The notes beneath the pieces were generated by a model. It did not search any database, was not told the origin of the DNA, and saw only the letters and a program-made list of their open reading frames with translations. The position numbers and the translations under genes are program-made. Positions 35,431-48,200 of a DNA stretch of 64,000 nucleotides are shown in pieces. Within the stretch, counting starts at the first letter, position 1. Every line of letters begins with the position of its first letter. Source of the stretch: Agelaius tricolor (lineage: Eukaryota; Chordata; Aves; Passeriformes; Icteridae); the NCBI GenBank assembly GCA_023055355.1, contig JALJCS010000055.1, forward strand, positions 1,842,166 to 1,906,165. The letters are read 5' to 3'.

Positions 35431-35975
35431 TGATTCTGGCAAAGGCTCCTTCCAGCAGCTCTGTCCCCTCCCGGAGTGGAGACCAAGGGGACATCGTGTC
35501 TGTCCCCACCTGGGTCACATCGGGGTTGATTCAATGTTCCCATGGCTGTGCTGGGCTGGGGGCTGCAGGGTGGGATCCCCACTGGCCCCAACAGGAAAAT
35601 CTCCCAGCCCTGGGCCTCAGCCACCCCTTCCAAACCCTCCTGGGGACATCAGGGGGACACCAGCAGAGCAGGGAGTCACGGCAGGGAGGATCACTCTGCC
35701 CTCTTGGAGTGGAGACCAAGGGGACATCGTGTCTGTCCCCATCACATCTGGGTTGATTCCATGTCCCCATGACTGTGCTGGGCTGGGGTCGTGTCCACGT
35801 CCCCAAGGCTGGGCTGGGGGCTGCAGGGTGGGATCCCCACTGGTCCCAACAGGAAAATCTCCCAGCCCTGGGCCTCAGCCACCCCTTCCAAACCCTCCTG
35901 GGGACATCAGGGGGACACCAGCAGAGCAGGGAGTCACGGCAGGGAGGAAGGATCACTCTGCCCTAACTGCACCCT
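35431..35975. repeat. Tandem duplication, about 270-bp unit, 2 copies
   Basis: 'ggctgcagggtgggatcccc' at 35561 and 35818; 'ggagtggagaccaaggggac' at 35475 and 35707. Near-identical copies. Confidence 0.92.
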
Positions 35976-36027
35976 CCTCATCCTCCATGGGAAGGGCCAC
36001 GTTGGAGTTCCTGAGCTGTGCTGGCGT

Positions 36028-36293
36028 GAGGAAGGATTAGGGTTAAGATTAGGGTGAGGAAGGATTAGGGTTAAGATTAGGGTTAAGATTAGGGTTAAGA
36101 TTAGGGTTAAAATTAGGGTGAGGAAGGATTAGGGTTAACATTAGGGTGAGGAAGGGTTAGGGTTAAGATCAGGGTTAAGATTAGGGTTAACATTAGGGTG
36201 AGGAAGGGTTAGGGTTAAGATCAGGGTTAAGATTAGGGTTAACATTAGGGTGAGGAAGGGTTAGGGTTAAGATTAGGGTTAAGATTAGGGTGT
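36028..36293. repeat. Telomere-like interstitial repeat
   Basis: About 260 bp built of TTAGGG mixed with TTAAGA: 'gattagggttaagattaggg', with interspersed 'gtgaggaagg'. It is G-rich in the TTAGGG orientation on the plus strand. Confidence 0.9.
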
Positions 36294-36619
36294 CTCTTTC
36301 CTTGGGAGTGGGACAAAGCTCAGCTCAGTGTCTCAGGCTTGTGCTGCTTGAGCTGAGGGCTCTGTAGGCCCACAGCAGCAGCCGAGGGCTCTCCTGTCCC
36401 TTCCCTGTGTCCCCACAGCTGCTGCATCTCAGGAAGCTTGGCCCTGGCTCCAGGGAAGCTGTTTGTTCAATAAATATAGACAGTGAAACGAGGAGTTGGA
36501 AAAGGAAGGGATAAAACAAACACCAAACCCTCTCTGGGTTTGCGCAAGCGGCCTTGGGTCCCAGACGGGATCGATCCCTGAGCCTTCCTCCCTTCCCTGG
36601 GGACACCTGGACCCGGGCA
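36294..36619. other. Unique spacer
   Basis: No exon or RNA gene supported. Confidence 0.35.
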
Positions 36620-37850
36620 GATGGGGGTCCCTGCTCCAGCAGGGAGGATGTGGGACAAAATGCCACAGGTTTGTGTCCCTTCCAGCCCTTCCCCAGTGTC
36701 ACCAGCCCTCCAGAATGACCCATCCCTGCTCCAGGCAGGCAGGTGGGAGGATGTGGGACAAAATGCCACATGTTTGTGTCCCTTCCATCCCTTCTATCCC
36801 CTATCCAGTCCTCCAGGACAACCCCACCCTGCTCTAGCAGGGAGGATGTGGGACAAAATGCCACAGGTTTGTGTTCCTTCCATCCCTTCCCCAGTGTCAC
36901 CAGCCCTCCAGGACAGCCCATCCCTGCTCCAGATGGGCTGGTGGGACAATGTGTGACAAATTCTTGTGTCCCTTCCATCCTTTCCATCCCTTCTCCAGCC
37001 CTCCAGGACAACCCATCCCTGCTGGGAGGATGTGTGACAAACTGCCACACGTTTGTGTTCCTTCCATCCCTTCCCCAGTGTCACCAGCCCTCCAGAATGA
37101 TCCATCCCTGCTCCAGCCAGGCAGGTGGGAGGATGTGGGACAAAATGCCACATGTTTGTGTCCCTTCCATCCCTTCCATCCCTGCTCCAGCCCTCCAGGA
37201 CAACCCAACCCTGCTCCAGCAGGGCTGGTGGAGGATGTGTGACAAACTGCATGTGTCCCTTCCATCCCTTCCCCAGTGTCACCAGTCCTCCAGGACAACC
37301 CAACCCTGCTCCAGCTGGGGCTGGTGGGACAATGTGTGACAAACTGCCACATGTTTTTGTCCCTTCCATCCCATTCCCAGTGTCACCAGCCCTCCAGGAT
37401 GACCCAACCCTGCTGGGATGATGTGTGACAAACTGCCACAGACTTATGTGCCTTCCATCCCTTCCATCCCTTCCATCCCTTCTCCAGCCCTCCAGGACAA
37501 CCCATCCCTGCTCCAGCTGAGGCTGGTGGGAGGATGTGTGACAAGATGCCACACATTTTTGTCCCTTCCATCCCATTCCCAGTGTCACCAGCCCTCCAGG
37601 GCAACCCAACCCTGCTCCAGCTGGGGCTGCTGGGAGGACAATGTGTGACAAACTGCCACATGTTTGTGTCCCTTCCATCCTTTCCGTCCCTTCTCCAGTG
37701 TCACCAGTCCTCCAGGATATCCCATACCTGCTCCAGGTGGGCTGGTGGGACAATGTGTGACAAACTGCCACACGTTTGTGTCCCTTCCATCCCTTCCATC
37801 CCTTCTCCAGTGTCACCAGCCCTCCAGGGCATCCCAACCCTGCTCGTGGC
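36620..37850. repeat. Tandem array, about 100-bp unit, 12 copies
   Basis: Marker 'ggatgtgtgacaaactgcca' (or gtgggacaaaatgcca) near 36645, 36750, 36843, 36947, 37028, 37132, 37234, 37332, 37420, 37533, 37640 and 37752. Units also hold 'cccttccatcccttcc' and 'gtgtcaccagccctccagga'. Confidence 0.95.
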
Positions 37851-38189
37851 CGGTGCCTCGCTGCTCCTGGAGCAGGGACGGGATGTGAAGCTGGGTGGGG
37901 AGAAGGTCTGAGAGCCCCTCCTCACTCTTCTGAGCCTCTCCCCACCTGGATCGGCCACCAGTGGTTGTCAGCACCTGCAGGGTGGACCCTAAAGCTGAAA
38001 TCACCCCTCAGGCATCACCCCAGGACCCCCTGCCCAAATATCCCACCCCAGCACCTCCTCCCTGTGGGAATTCAGGACATTCCTCTGTCAGTCCTGGATT
38101 GCCCAAACCCCTGCCCAGGGGGCTCAGAAACCCTGGCACAGAGCCCAAGACCCCTGTGACTTGGATTTTAACCCATGGAAAAAATTACC
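37851..38189. other. Unique spacer
   Basis: No gene recognised. Confidence 0.35.
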
Positions 38190-39125
38190 AAGCTTATATG
38201 AGGATCTGCAAGCCATGAGAATATAAGTAGAATAATAATTACTTCGTCATGGGGTGAAAAAATAGATTTTTTAGGGTTTTTAGGGGTTCAGAGGGCAAGA
38301 TGGAGGAATCTGGGTGAATTTCTCCTTCTTCTTCTTGGCCTCCATCTCCTGCTGTGATGGTGGCACTTTTGGGTTGGTTTAGAGTAGAAACTCACTGTCT
38401 AACACAGGTGATAGGTACTGGAAAATTATTGTAAATATTGTACACGTAGTTTTTAGTATAAAAAACTAACACCCCCCAAGGGCTGGAAACAATTCCCAGC
38501 TTTGTGTGAGGAGTTACAAACCACAAGAGTTTGAGTAGAATAATAGTGAATTAATCACAGGGTGAAAATGTAGAATTTTGGGGTTTTTAGAATGGGGGTT
38601 CAGGAGGCAAGATGGAGGAATTTGGGCATGTCCAGCCTTTCTCCTTCTTCTTCTTCTTGGCCTCCATTTTCTGCTGTGATGATGGCACTTTTGGGTTGGT
38701 TTAGAGTAGAGACAAACTGTCTAACACAGGTGATAGGTACTGGAAAATTATTGTAAATATTGTACATGTCATCCATAGTATAAAAAACTAACAGCACCCC
38801 CAGGGCTGGAAACAATTCCCAGCTTTGTGTGAGGAATTACAAACTACAAGGGTTTGAGTAGAATGAGAGTGAATTTATCACTGGGGGAAAATGTAGAATT
38901 TTGAAGATTTAGAATGGGGGTTCAAGAGGCAAGATGGAAGAATCTGGGCATGTCCTGTCCTTCTTCTCCTTCTTTTTCTTCTTGGCCTCCATCTTCTGCT
39001 GTGATGGTGGCACTTTGGGATTGGTTTAGAGTAGAGACAAACTGTCTAACACAGGTGATAGGTACTGGAAAATTATTGTAAATAATGTAGTTTTTAGTAT
39101 AAAAAGATAACACCACCCTGAAGGC
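38190..39125 (-). repeat. LTR-derived tandem array, about 320-bp unit, 3 copies
   Basis: The marker 'ttggtttagagtag' occurs near 38374, 38696 and 39017, with 'gtctaacacaggtgataggt' and a CTTCTTCTT-type run in each unit. The style is that of songbird endogenous-retrovirus LTRs. No retroviral coding frame remains. Orientation is uncertain. Confidence 0.65.
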
Positions 39126-39430
39126 AAGCACAGTGCCTCTGTCTGTCTTTCTGAACAGACCTCAGCTGGACAAAATAAAGAATTTTCTAGCTAAGAAACA
39201 ATAAATAACCTTGAGACAGAAAAATGAAGAGTTCTGACCCCTTCCTTGACCACTGGGCTGGGAAAAGAGATTTTCTAACGCGTCTCAAAGTCACTCAGAG
39301 CAGCAAAACCCCCGAGATCTCCCCTTTTTCCAGTCCTGCCACACGGGGGACACACGAGGAGGGGTGGAGAAACCCGACCCCGGTTACGTAACGGGGCAGA
39401 AGTGTCAGAGCCGCCCTTTGTCCCCTGCTC
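39126..39430. repeat. LTR-like remnant
   Basis: Contains 'caaaataaagaattttctag' and 'gaaacaataaataacc', which look like a polyadenylation-signal part of an LTR, then unique sequence. Family not assigned. Confidence 0.4.
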
Positions 39431-42400
39431 TCACGGCCCTGAGGTGTCCCATGCCCCACTTTGGTGTCACTGGGCTGGCAAGGGGCACAGGGCCGGGGAT
39501 GAGCCCGGGGGATGCTCTGAGTGGGGAGAGCTGGAATCCGTCTGCTCCAAAAGGAGAAAGAATTTCTCTGTCCTGGTTTGGGACAGGGATGGCCCAAGTT
39601 CAGGTGGTTTTGGTGGAATGGGGGGTTTGGTACAACAAGGGGATTGTCCTTTCCTGGTGGGGATTACAGACCACTGTTCACAGGGTGAGGGAAGAGATGA
39701 GAACGTTGACTCCATGTGTCAGAAAGGCTGATTTATTATTTTATGATATATATTATATTAAAAGAAATTATATGTTAAAACTGTACTAAAAGAATAGAAG
39801 AAAGGATTTCATCAGAAGGCCAGCAAGGAAAGGAAAAAATGGAATGATAATAAAATCTTGTGACTGACAGAGAATCCGAGAGGTCCCATTTTGGTGTCAC
39901 CGGGCTGGCAAGGGGCACAGGGCCGGGGATGAGCCCGGGGGATGCTCTGAATGGGGGCAGCTGGAATCCGTCTGCTCCAAAAGGAAAAAGAATTTCTCTG
40001 TCCTGGTTTGGGACAGGGATGGCCCAAGTTCAGGTGGTTTTGGTGGAATGGGGGGTTTGGTACAACAAGGGGATTGTCCTTTCCTGGTGGGGATTACAGA
40101 CCCTGTGGTGCTGTTCACAGAGTGAGGGAAGAGATGAGAACGTTGACTCCGTGTGTCAGAAAGTCCGATTTATTATTTTATGATATATATTATATTAAAA
40201 GAAATTATATGTTAAAACAATACTAAAATAATAGAAGGATTTCATCAGAAGGCCAGCAAGGAAAGGAAAAAATAGAATGATAATAAAATCTTGTGACTGA
40301 CAGAGAATCTGAGAGGTCCCATTTTGGTGTCACTGGGCTGGCAAGGGGCACAGGGCCAGGGATGAGCCCGGGGGATGCTCTGAGTGGGGGGAGCTGGGGG
40401 CTGAGGCTGCCCCTAAATCCGTCTGCTCCAAAAGGAAAAAGAATTTCTCTGTCCTGGTTTGGGACAGGGATGGCACAAATTCAGGTGGTTTTGGTGGAAT
40501 GGGGGGTTTGGTACAACAAGGGGATTGTCCTTTCCTGGTGGGGATTACAGACCACTGTTCACAGGGTGAGGGAAGAGATGAGAATGTTGACTCCGTGTGT
40601 CAGAAAGGCTGATTTATTATTTTATGATATATATTATATTAAAAGAAATTATATATTAAAACGATACTAAAAGAATAGAAGGAAGGATTTCATCAGAAGG
40701 CCAGCAAGGAAAGGAAAAAATGGAATGATAATAAAATCTTGTGACTGACAGAGAATCTGAGAGGTCCCATTTTGGTGTCACTGGGCTGGCGAGGGGCACA
40801 GGGCCGGGGATGAGCCCGGGGGATGCTCTGAATGGGGGGAGCTGGAATCCGTCTGCTCCAAAAGGAAAAAGAATTTCTCTGTCCTGGTTTGGGACAGGGA
40901 TGGCCCAAATTCAGGTGGTTTTGGTGGAATGGGGGATTTTTGTTCCGAGCAAGGAGTGGTGCCTTTCCTGGTGGGGATTACAGACCCTGTGGTGCTGTTC
41001 ACAGGGTGAGGGAAGAGATGAGAATGTTGACTCCATGTGTCAGAAAGGCTGATTTATTATTTTATGATATATATTATATTAAAAGAAATTATATATTAAA
41101 ACAATACTAAAAGAATAGAAGAAAGGATTTCATCAGAAGGCCAGCAAGGAAAGGAAAAAATGGAATGATAATAAAATCTTGTGACTGACCAGAGAATCTG
41201 AGAGGTCCCACTTTGGTGTCACTGGGCTGGCGAGGGGCACAGGGCCGGGGATGAGCCCGGGGGATGCTCTGAGTGGGGGGAGCTGGAATCCGTCTGCTCC
41301 AAAAGGAAAAAGAATTTCTCAGTCCTGGTTTGGGACAGGGATGGCCCAAATTCAGGTGGTTTTGGTGGAATGGGGGGTTTGGTACAACAAGGGGATTGTC
41401 CTTTCCTGGTGGGGATTACAGACCCTGTGGTGCTGTTCACAGGGTGAGGGAAGAGATGAGAACGTTGACTCCGTGTGTCAGAAAGGCTGATTTATTATTT
41501 GATGATATATATTATATTAAAAGAAATTATATATTAAAACTGAACTAAAAGAATAAAAGAAAGGATTTCATCAGAAGACCAGCAAGGAAAGGAAAAAATA
41601 GAATGATAATAAAATCTTGTGACTGACAGAGAATCTGAGAGGTCCCACTTTGGTGTCACTGGGCTGGCACAGGGCCAGGGATGAGCCTGGGGGATGCTCT
41701 GAATGGGGGGAGCTGGGGGCCGAGGCTGCCCCTAAATCCGTCTGCTCCAAAAAGAAAAAGAATTTCTCTGTCCTGGTTTGGGACAGGGATGGCCCAAATT
41801 CAGGTGATTTTGGTGGAATGGGGGGTTTGGTACAACAAGGGGATTGTCCTTTCCTGGTGGGGATTACAGACCACTGTTCACAGGGTGAGGGAAGAGATGA
41901 GAACGTTGACTCCGTGTGTCAGAAAGGCTGATTTATTAATTTATTATATATATATTATAGTAAAAGAAATTATATATTAAAACTGTACTAAAAGAAGATA
42001 AGAAAGGATTTCATCAGAAGGCCAGCAAGGAAAGGAAAAAATAGAATGATAATAAAATCTTGTGACTGACAGAGAATCCGAGAGGTCCCATTTTGGTGTC
42101 ACCGGGCTGGTGAGGGGCACAGGGCCGGGGATGAGCCCAGGGGATGCTCTGAATGGGGGGAGCTGGGGCTGAGGCTGCCCCTAAATCCGTCTGCTCCAAA
42201 AGGAAAAAGAATTTCTCGGTTCTGTCCTGGTTTGGGACAGGGATGGCCCAAATTCAGGTGGTTTTGGTGGAATGGGGGGTTTGGTACAACAAGGGGATTG
42301 TCCTTTCCTGGTGGGGATTACAGACCACTGTTCACAGGGTGAGGGAAGAGATGAGAACGTTGACTTCATGTGTCAGAAAGGCTGATTTATTATTTAATTA

Positions 42401-42480
42401 TATATATTATATTATATTATATTATATTATATTATATTATATTAAAAGAAATTATATGTTAAAACTGTACTAAAAGAATA
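39431..42480 (-). repeat. LTR-derived tandem array, about 440-bp unit, 7 copies
   Basis: The inverted repeat 'ctgtcctggtttgggacag' recurs near 39568, 40000, 40449, 40879, 41322, 41769 and 42222. Each unit joins a GC-rich part ('ggatgagcccgggggatgct') to an LTR part ('gctgatttattattttatga', 'tatattatattaaaag', 'gatttcatcagaaggccagc'). The AT patch varies most between copies (expanded at 42396-42450). Confidence 0.85.
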
Positions 42481-43380
42481 GAAGAAAGGATTTCATCAGT
42501 TTCAGAAGGATGTTTCATTATTTTATTATATATATTATATTAAAAGAAATTATATGTTAAAACGGTACTAAAAGAATAGAAGGGATTTCATCAGTTTCAG
42601 AAAGGCTGATTATTTTATTATATATATTATATTAAAACGATACTAAAAGAATAGAAGAAAGGATTTCATCAGAAGGCTTGAAGGAATAGAATAGGAATGG
42701 AATGATAACAAAATCTTGTGACTGACCAGAGAGTCTGAGACAGCCGGGCTGTGATTGGCCATTAATTAAAAACAACCACATGAGCCCAATCCCAGATCCA
42801 CCTGTTGCATTCCACAGCAACAGATAATCATTATTTACATTTCATTTCTGAGGCCTCTCAGCTTTTCAGGAGAAAAAATCCTAAGGAAAGGAGTTTTCAT
42901 AAAACATCTCTGTTTCAGAAAGGCTGATTGATTATTTTCTGATATATATTATATTAGAACTATACTAAAAGAATAGAAGAAAGCATTTCATCAGAAGGCC
43001 AGCAAGGAAGGGAAAAAATGGAATGACAATAAAATCTTGTGACTGACCAGAGTCCAAGACAGCCAGACTGTGATTGGCCATTAATTAGAAACAACCAACA
43101 TGAGACCAATCACGGATCCACCTGTTGCATTCCACAGCAGCAGATAATTATTATTTACATTTCATTTCTGAGGCCTCTCAGCTTTTCAGGAGAAATAAAT
43201 CCTAAGGAAAGGAATTTTTCATAAAATGTGTCTGCGACACAAATCCTAAGGAAAGGATTTTTCCTCCTGAGAAGCCGAGAGGCCCCAGAAACAAAATGTA
43301 AACAATAATTATTATTTACCTTTTGGAAAAGAAAGGAAAGGATTTTTCATAAAATCCTGTCATCCTAAGGAAAGGATTTT
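42481..43380 (-). repeat. LTR fragments (songbird ERV type), several partial copies
   Basis: Partial copies with 'gctgattattttattatata', 'gattggccattaattaaaaa', 'cccagatccacctgttgcat', 'gcagataatcattatttaca' and 'cctctcagcttttcaggaga'. Minus orientation relative to the LTR form that starts TGTCACAG. No coding sequence. Confidence 0.75.
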
Positions 43381-43549
43381 TCATACAATGTGTTTCACCT
43401 GTGTCCAGGGGGGTGCCTGGATCTGGCTGGGATGAATTTGGGGTTCTGCCCTCCCTGGGGAAGGCAGCTGAGGGGCAGAGGGCGTGCAGGGGGCGCTTTG
43501 GAGGCTCCAGTGCCACAGGCTGGGTCTGTGCCGTGCCATGCCAGGGCTG

Positions 43550-43880
43550 CCCGTGCCAGGAGCACTCCAGGTGTGCCAGGAGCGCTCCAGGTGTACCAGG
43601 AGCACCCCAGGTGTGCCAGGAGCACCCCAGGTGTGCCAGGAGCGCTCCAGGTGTGCCAGGAGCGCTCCAGGTGTGCCAGGAGCACCCCAGGTGTGCCAGG
43701 AGCACCCCAGGTGTGCCAGGAGCACTCCAGGTGAGCCAGGAGCACCCCAGGTGAGCCAGGAGCACCCCAGGTGTGCCAGGAGCGCTCCAGGTGTACCAGG
43801 AGCACCCCAGGTGTGCCAGGAGCGCTCCAGGTGTGCCAGGAGCACCCCAGGTGTGCCAGGAGCACTCCAGGTGTGCCAGT
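43550..43880. repeat. 18-bp minisatellite, about 18 copies
   Basis: 'ccaggtgtgccaggagcact' with caccc, cgctc and gtacc variants. Confidence 0.96.
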
Positions 43881-44169
43881 GAGTGACGGGGCACACACAC
43901 AGAGCACTGGGAGTCTGCACTGAGCACAGCAGCCGGGGTGCCTGCAGAGGGAGACAATTCCTCCCGCTTGGATGCATTTCCCTCTTCTCCCCCTGCTCAG
44001 CCTCGTGTCCACCCGGCTGGGACCATGGGGGACCCCGGCCCTCGGCCCTCGCCACCCCAGCAGCCCGGGGGGACACGGGTGGGTCCTGGGCTGGTGTGGC
44101 TGCACCCAGGGCACAGCTGGACCTTGGTGGGGGACGGCAGAGGGACCGGGCTGATGTGGGGTCTGCAGC
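43881..44169. other. Unique spacer
   Basis: No gene recognised. Could belong to INHBC downstream sequence. Confidence 0.3.
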
Positions 44170-45180
44170 TGGGGAAATCCATCAGTCCGTCAGTCTGTCA
44201 GTCCGTCAGTCCGTCAGTCCCTCAGTCCCTCAGTCCATGAGTCCATGAGTCCATAAATCCATCAGTCTGTCAGTCCGTCAGTCCCTCAGTCCATGAGTCC
44301 ATGAGTCCATAAATCCATCAGTCTGTCAGTCCGTCAGTCCCTCAGTCCGTCAGTCTGTCAGTCCGTCAGTCTATCAATCTATCAATCCGTCAGTCCATCA
44401 GTCTGTCAGGAGAAGTCCCTCAGTCCATCAGTCCATCTGTCTGTCAGACCCTCAGTCCATCAGTCCATCAGTCCTTCAGTCTATCACTCCATCAGCGTCT
44501 CAGTCCCTCAGTCCCCGAGTCCATCTGTCTGTCAGTCCCTCAGTCTGTCAATCCCTCAGTCCATGAGTCCATGAGTCCATAAATCCATCAGTCTGTCAGT
44601 CCATCAGTCAGTCCATCAGGAGATCATCGGTCTGTCAGTCCGTCAGTCTATCAGGAGAAGTCCCTCAGTCCATCAGTCCATCTGTCTGTCAGCCCCTCAG
44701 TCCCTTAGTCCATCTGTCCATCAGGAGTCCATCACTCCCTCAGTCCATCAGCCCCTCAGTCCGTCAGTCCCTCAGCCCCTCAGTCCCTCAGTCCATGAGT
44801 CCATGAGTCCATAAATCCATCAGTCCCTCAGTCCCTCAGCCCCTCAGCCCCTCAGTCCATTAGTTTATCTGTCTGTCAGTCCCTCAGCCCCTCAGTCCAT
44901 CAGTCCCTCAGTCCATCAGTCCCTCAGTCCATCAGTCCATCTGTCTGTCAGCCCCTCAGTCCCTCAGTCCATCTGTCCATCAGGAGTCCATCACTCCCTC
45001 AGCCCCTCAGTCCCTCAGTCCATGAGTCCATGAGTCCATGAGTCCATAAATCCATCAGTCCCTCAGCCCCTCAGTCCCTCAGTCTGTCAGTCCATCTGTC
45101 TGTCAGTCCCTCAGTCCATCAGTCCCTCAGTCCATCAGTCCATCTGTCTGTCAGTCCCTCGGCCCCTCAGCCCCTCAGCC
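44170..45180. repeat. CAGT/CCAT-type microsatellite array, about 1 kb
   Basis: Runs of 'cagtccgtcagtccctcagt' and 'gtccatgagtccatgagtcc' with a larger repeated motif 'gagtccataaatccatcagt' (near 44246, 44305, 44573, 44805 and 45040). It begins about 50 bp beyond the INHBC stop codon, so it may be transcribed in the INHBC 3' UTR. Confidence 0.95.
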
Positions 45181-45232
45181 CGTCCAGCCGGGAGGAGCCG
45201 GGAAGGAGCCCCCCCACCCTCCCCATGCCCGC

Positions 45233-48200
45233 TCAGGTGCAGCCGCAGGACTCCACGATCATGTCGGGGATGTCGGTCTTGACGATGTTGCCGTCGCGGT
45301 CGTAGTAGAGCAGCGAGAGCGGGCGGCGCTGGGTGGGCACGCAGCACGAACCCACGGCCGCCGCCGCGCTCGCCGCCTTGATGCGGCTGAGGACGGCGGT
45401 GTGGAAGGAGGCGGCCAGGCCGGGGATGCCGGCCATGTGCAGCGGGCACAGCCCCGAGCAGTAATTCATGTGGTACCTGAGGCAGAGGAGAAATTTTCCA
45501 GGCTAGGAATCCGTTTTGATTTAAGCCAAATGTAGATTTTTTTTTGAGTTGAGTCTGTGGTTAGAAAATATAGGTATTTAGCGGTGGGAATTTACAAAAT
45601 CAGAGGGTTTTGGGAAAGCTGCAAAAGGCAGGGCTCGCATACAGCAGAACTGTGAGCAGAGCTAAAGCAGCCATGAGATAGGACAGCAGAAAAATTATTT
45701 AAACTGTAGGAAAAGCAAAGGCAAATAGAACAGTGGCCTGTGTATTAACGCTTGTCAGAATAGGTCTCTAAGCTACAGAAAAGTTTATCTAGCAAGATAT
45801 TAGGAAGGTTAAAGCTTAATAATGGAGCTCTGTGCGTTGTGTTTTAGGGCTTGCAGGCAGGTATTGTATTCAAAATAAGCAAGCATTGTTTAACCAAAGG
45901 TACCTGTGCTTATGGTGGTTGGATAGAACTACTGTCAATGTGCTTTTGCTTTGTGTGATTGGTCAAAAAGCTCATAAAGTGAGTTGTAACATTAAGTTCT
46001 TGGTCTGCTGCCTGAGATGTGAGCTGCTGGCATCTTCCCATTGTCATAGCCATGGAATGAGACTGATGCTGGAAAATCAAACAGCTCAAGGCAGTTCCTC
46101 AGCAGCCCCGTCCTGTTTGTGGTTTGTTCACAGACCCCAAGCTGGCAATATTTATCCTGACTGCAAAAGCCTCAGAGAAACTGCTTCAGTGAAAGACAGA
46201 GATAAGGGGGGGAGACAGAGGGAGATAACGAGAGACAGAGAGAGCGCTGTGAGAGCAGGTCAGCCTCTGTGACCGCGTTCACAGGGGCCTGAGGATGAGG
46301 AAGAGATGAGGATCTGACTCCATGTTTCAGAAGGCTGATTTATTATTTTATGATATATATTATATTAAAACTATACTAAAGGAATAGAAGAAAGGATTTA
46401 ATCTATTTAATCAGAAGGCTGGCTAAGAATAGAATAGGAAAGAATGATAACAAAGGCTTGTGGCTCGGACAGAGAGTCTGAGCCGGCTGGACTGTGATTG
46501 ACCATTAATTAAAAATAACCACATGAGCCCAATCCCAGATGCACCTGTTGCATTCCACAGCCGCAGATAATCAATGTTTATATTTTGTTCCTGAGGCCTC
46601 TCAGCTTCTCAGGAGAAAAAATCCTAAGGAAAGGATTTTCCATAAAAGATGTCTGTTTCAGAAAGGCTGATTGATTATTTTGTGATATATGTATTATATT
46701 GAAACTGTACTAAAAGAATAGAAGAAAGGATTTCATCAGAAGGCCAGCAAGGAAAGGAAAAAATGGAATGTTAATAAAATCTTGTGACTGACCAGAGTCT
46801 GAGACAGCTGGGCTGTGATTTGCCATGAATTAAAAACAACCACATGAGACCAATCCCAGATGCCCCTGTTGCATTCCACAGCAGCAGATAATCAATGTTT
46901 GCATTTTGTTCCTGAGGCCTCTTGGCTTCTCAGGAAGGATTTTTCATAAAAGACGTCTGTGACAAACCTGACCTAAGAATTCTTTCTGATAAAGAAGAAC
47001 ATGCAGCAAATGTCACGGGAAATTTGCAAAAATGAAGATGCATGAACCTATTGTGAAATTGTACACATATGTGTTTGAGAAGGGGATAAAAAGGGACCTG
47101 AAGCCCCCAGAAGTACGCATGGCATTATAAAAAAATGATTCCCACATGCGTCCAGTGCTGTAATAAATGTACCAGCTTTACAACTTTCATAAAAAACGTT
47201 GTGGAGTTTTGTTTATCTCCGCAAAACTTCACAAAAATTGTGGAGCTTTGTTTATCTCCACAAAACAAGATACCAGCATCGTGGTGCCCATCTTGTCCCT
47301 TTCACAACCTGCTGTGAAATTCTATGCATAAATATTTGAGAAGGAGATAAAAAGGGACCTGAAGTCCCCAGAAGTACGCATGGCATTATAAGGGAGTGAT
47401 TCCCACATGCGTCCAGCGCTGTAATAAATGTACCATAAACTTTATTGTAAAGTACAATAAAATTGTACTTTAAAACTTCCACAAAAAACGTTGTGGAGTT
47501 TTGTTTATCTCCACAAAACAAGGTACCAGCACCGTGCTGCCCATCTTGTCCCTTTCACAACCTATTGTGAAATTCTATGCATATATATTTGAGAAAGGGA
47601 TAAAAAGGGACCTGAAGTCCCCAGAAGTACGCATGGCATTATAAAAAAATGATTCTCACATGCACCCAGCGCTGTAATAAATGTACTGTAAACTTTATTG
47701 TAAAGTACAATTAAGTTGTACTTTACAACTTTCATAAAAAACTTGTGGAGTTTTGTTTATCTCCTCAAAACTTCACAAAAATTGTGGAGCTTTGTTTATC
47801 TCCACAAAACTTCACAAAAGTTGTGGAGCTTTGTTTATCTCCACAAAACAAGGTACCAGCACCGTGGTGCCCATCTTGTCCCTTTCACAACCTATTGTGA
47901 AATTGTACACAAATGTATTTGAGAAAGGGATAAAAAGGGACTTGAAGTCCCCAGAAGTACGCATGGCATTGTAAGGGAACGATTCCCACATGCGTCCAGC
48001 GCTGTAATAAACGTACTGTAAACTTAATTGTAAAGTACAATAAAGTTGTACTTTACAACTTTCTCAAAAAATGTTGTGGAGTTTTGTTTATCTCTGCAAA
48101 ACTTCACAAAAATTGCGGAGTTTTGTTTATCTCCACAAAACACAGGTACCAGCACCATGGTGCCCATCTTGTCCCTTCCACAACCTATTGTGAAATTGTA

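Noticed and set aside
45832..46272. 146-codon plus frame in INHBC intron 2 as a retroviral gene
   Set aside because: No gag, pol or env motif recognised, and it sits in LTR-like noncoding sequence.
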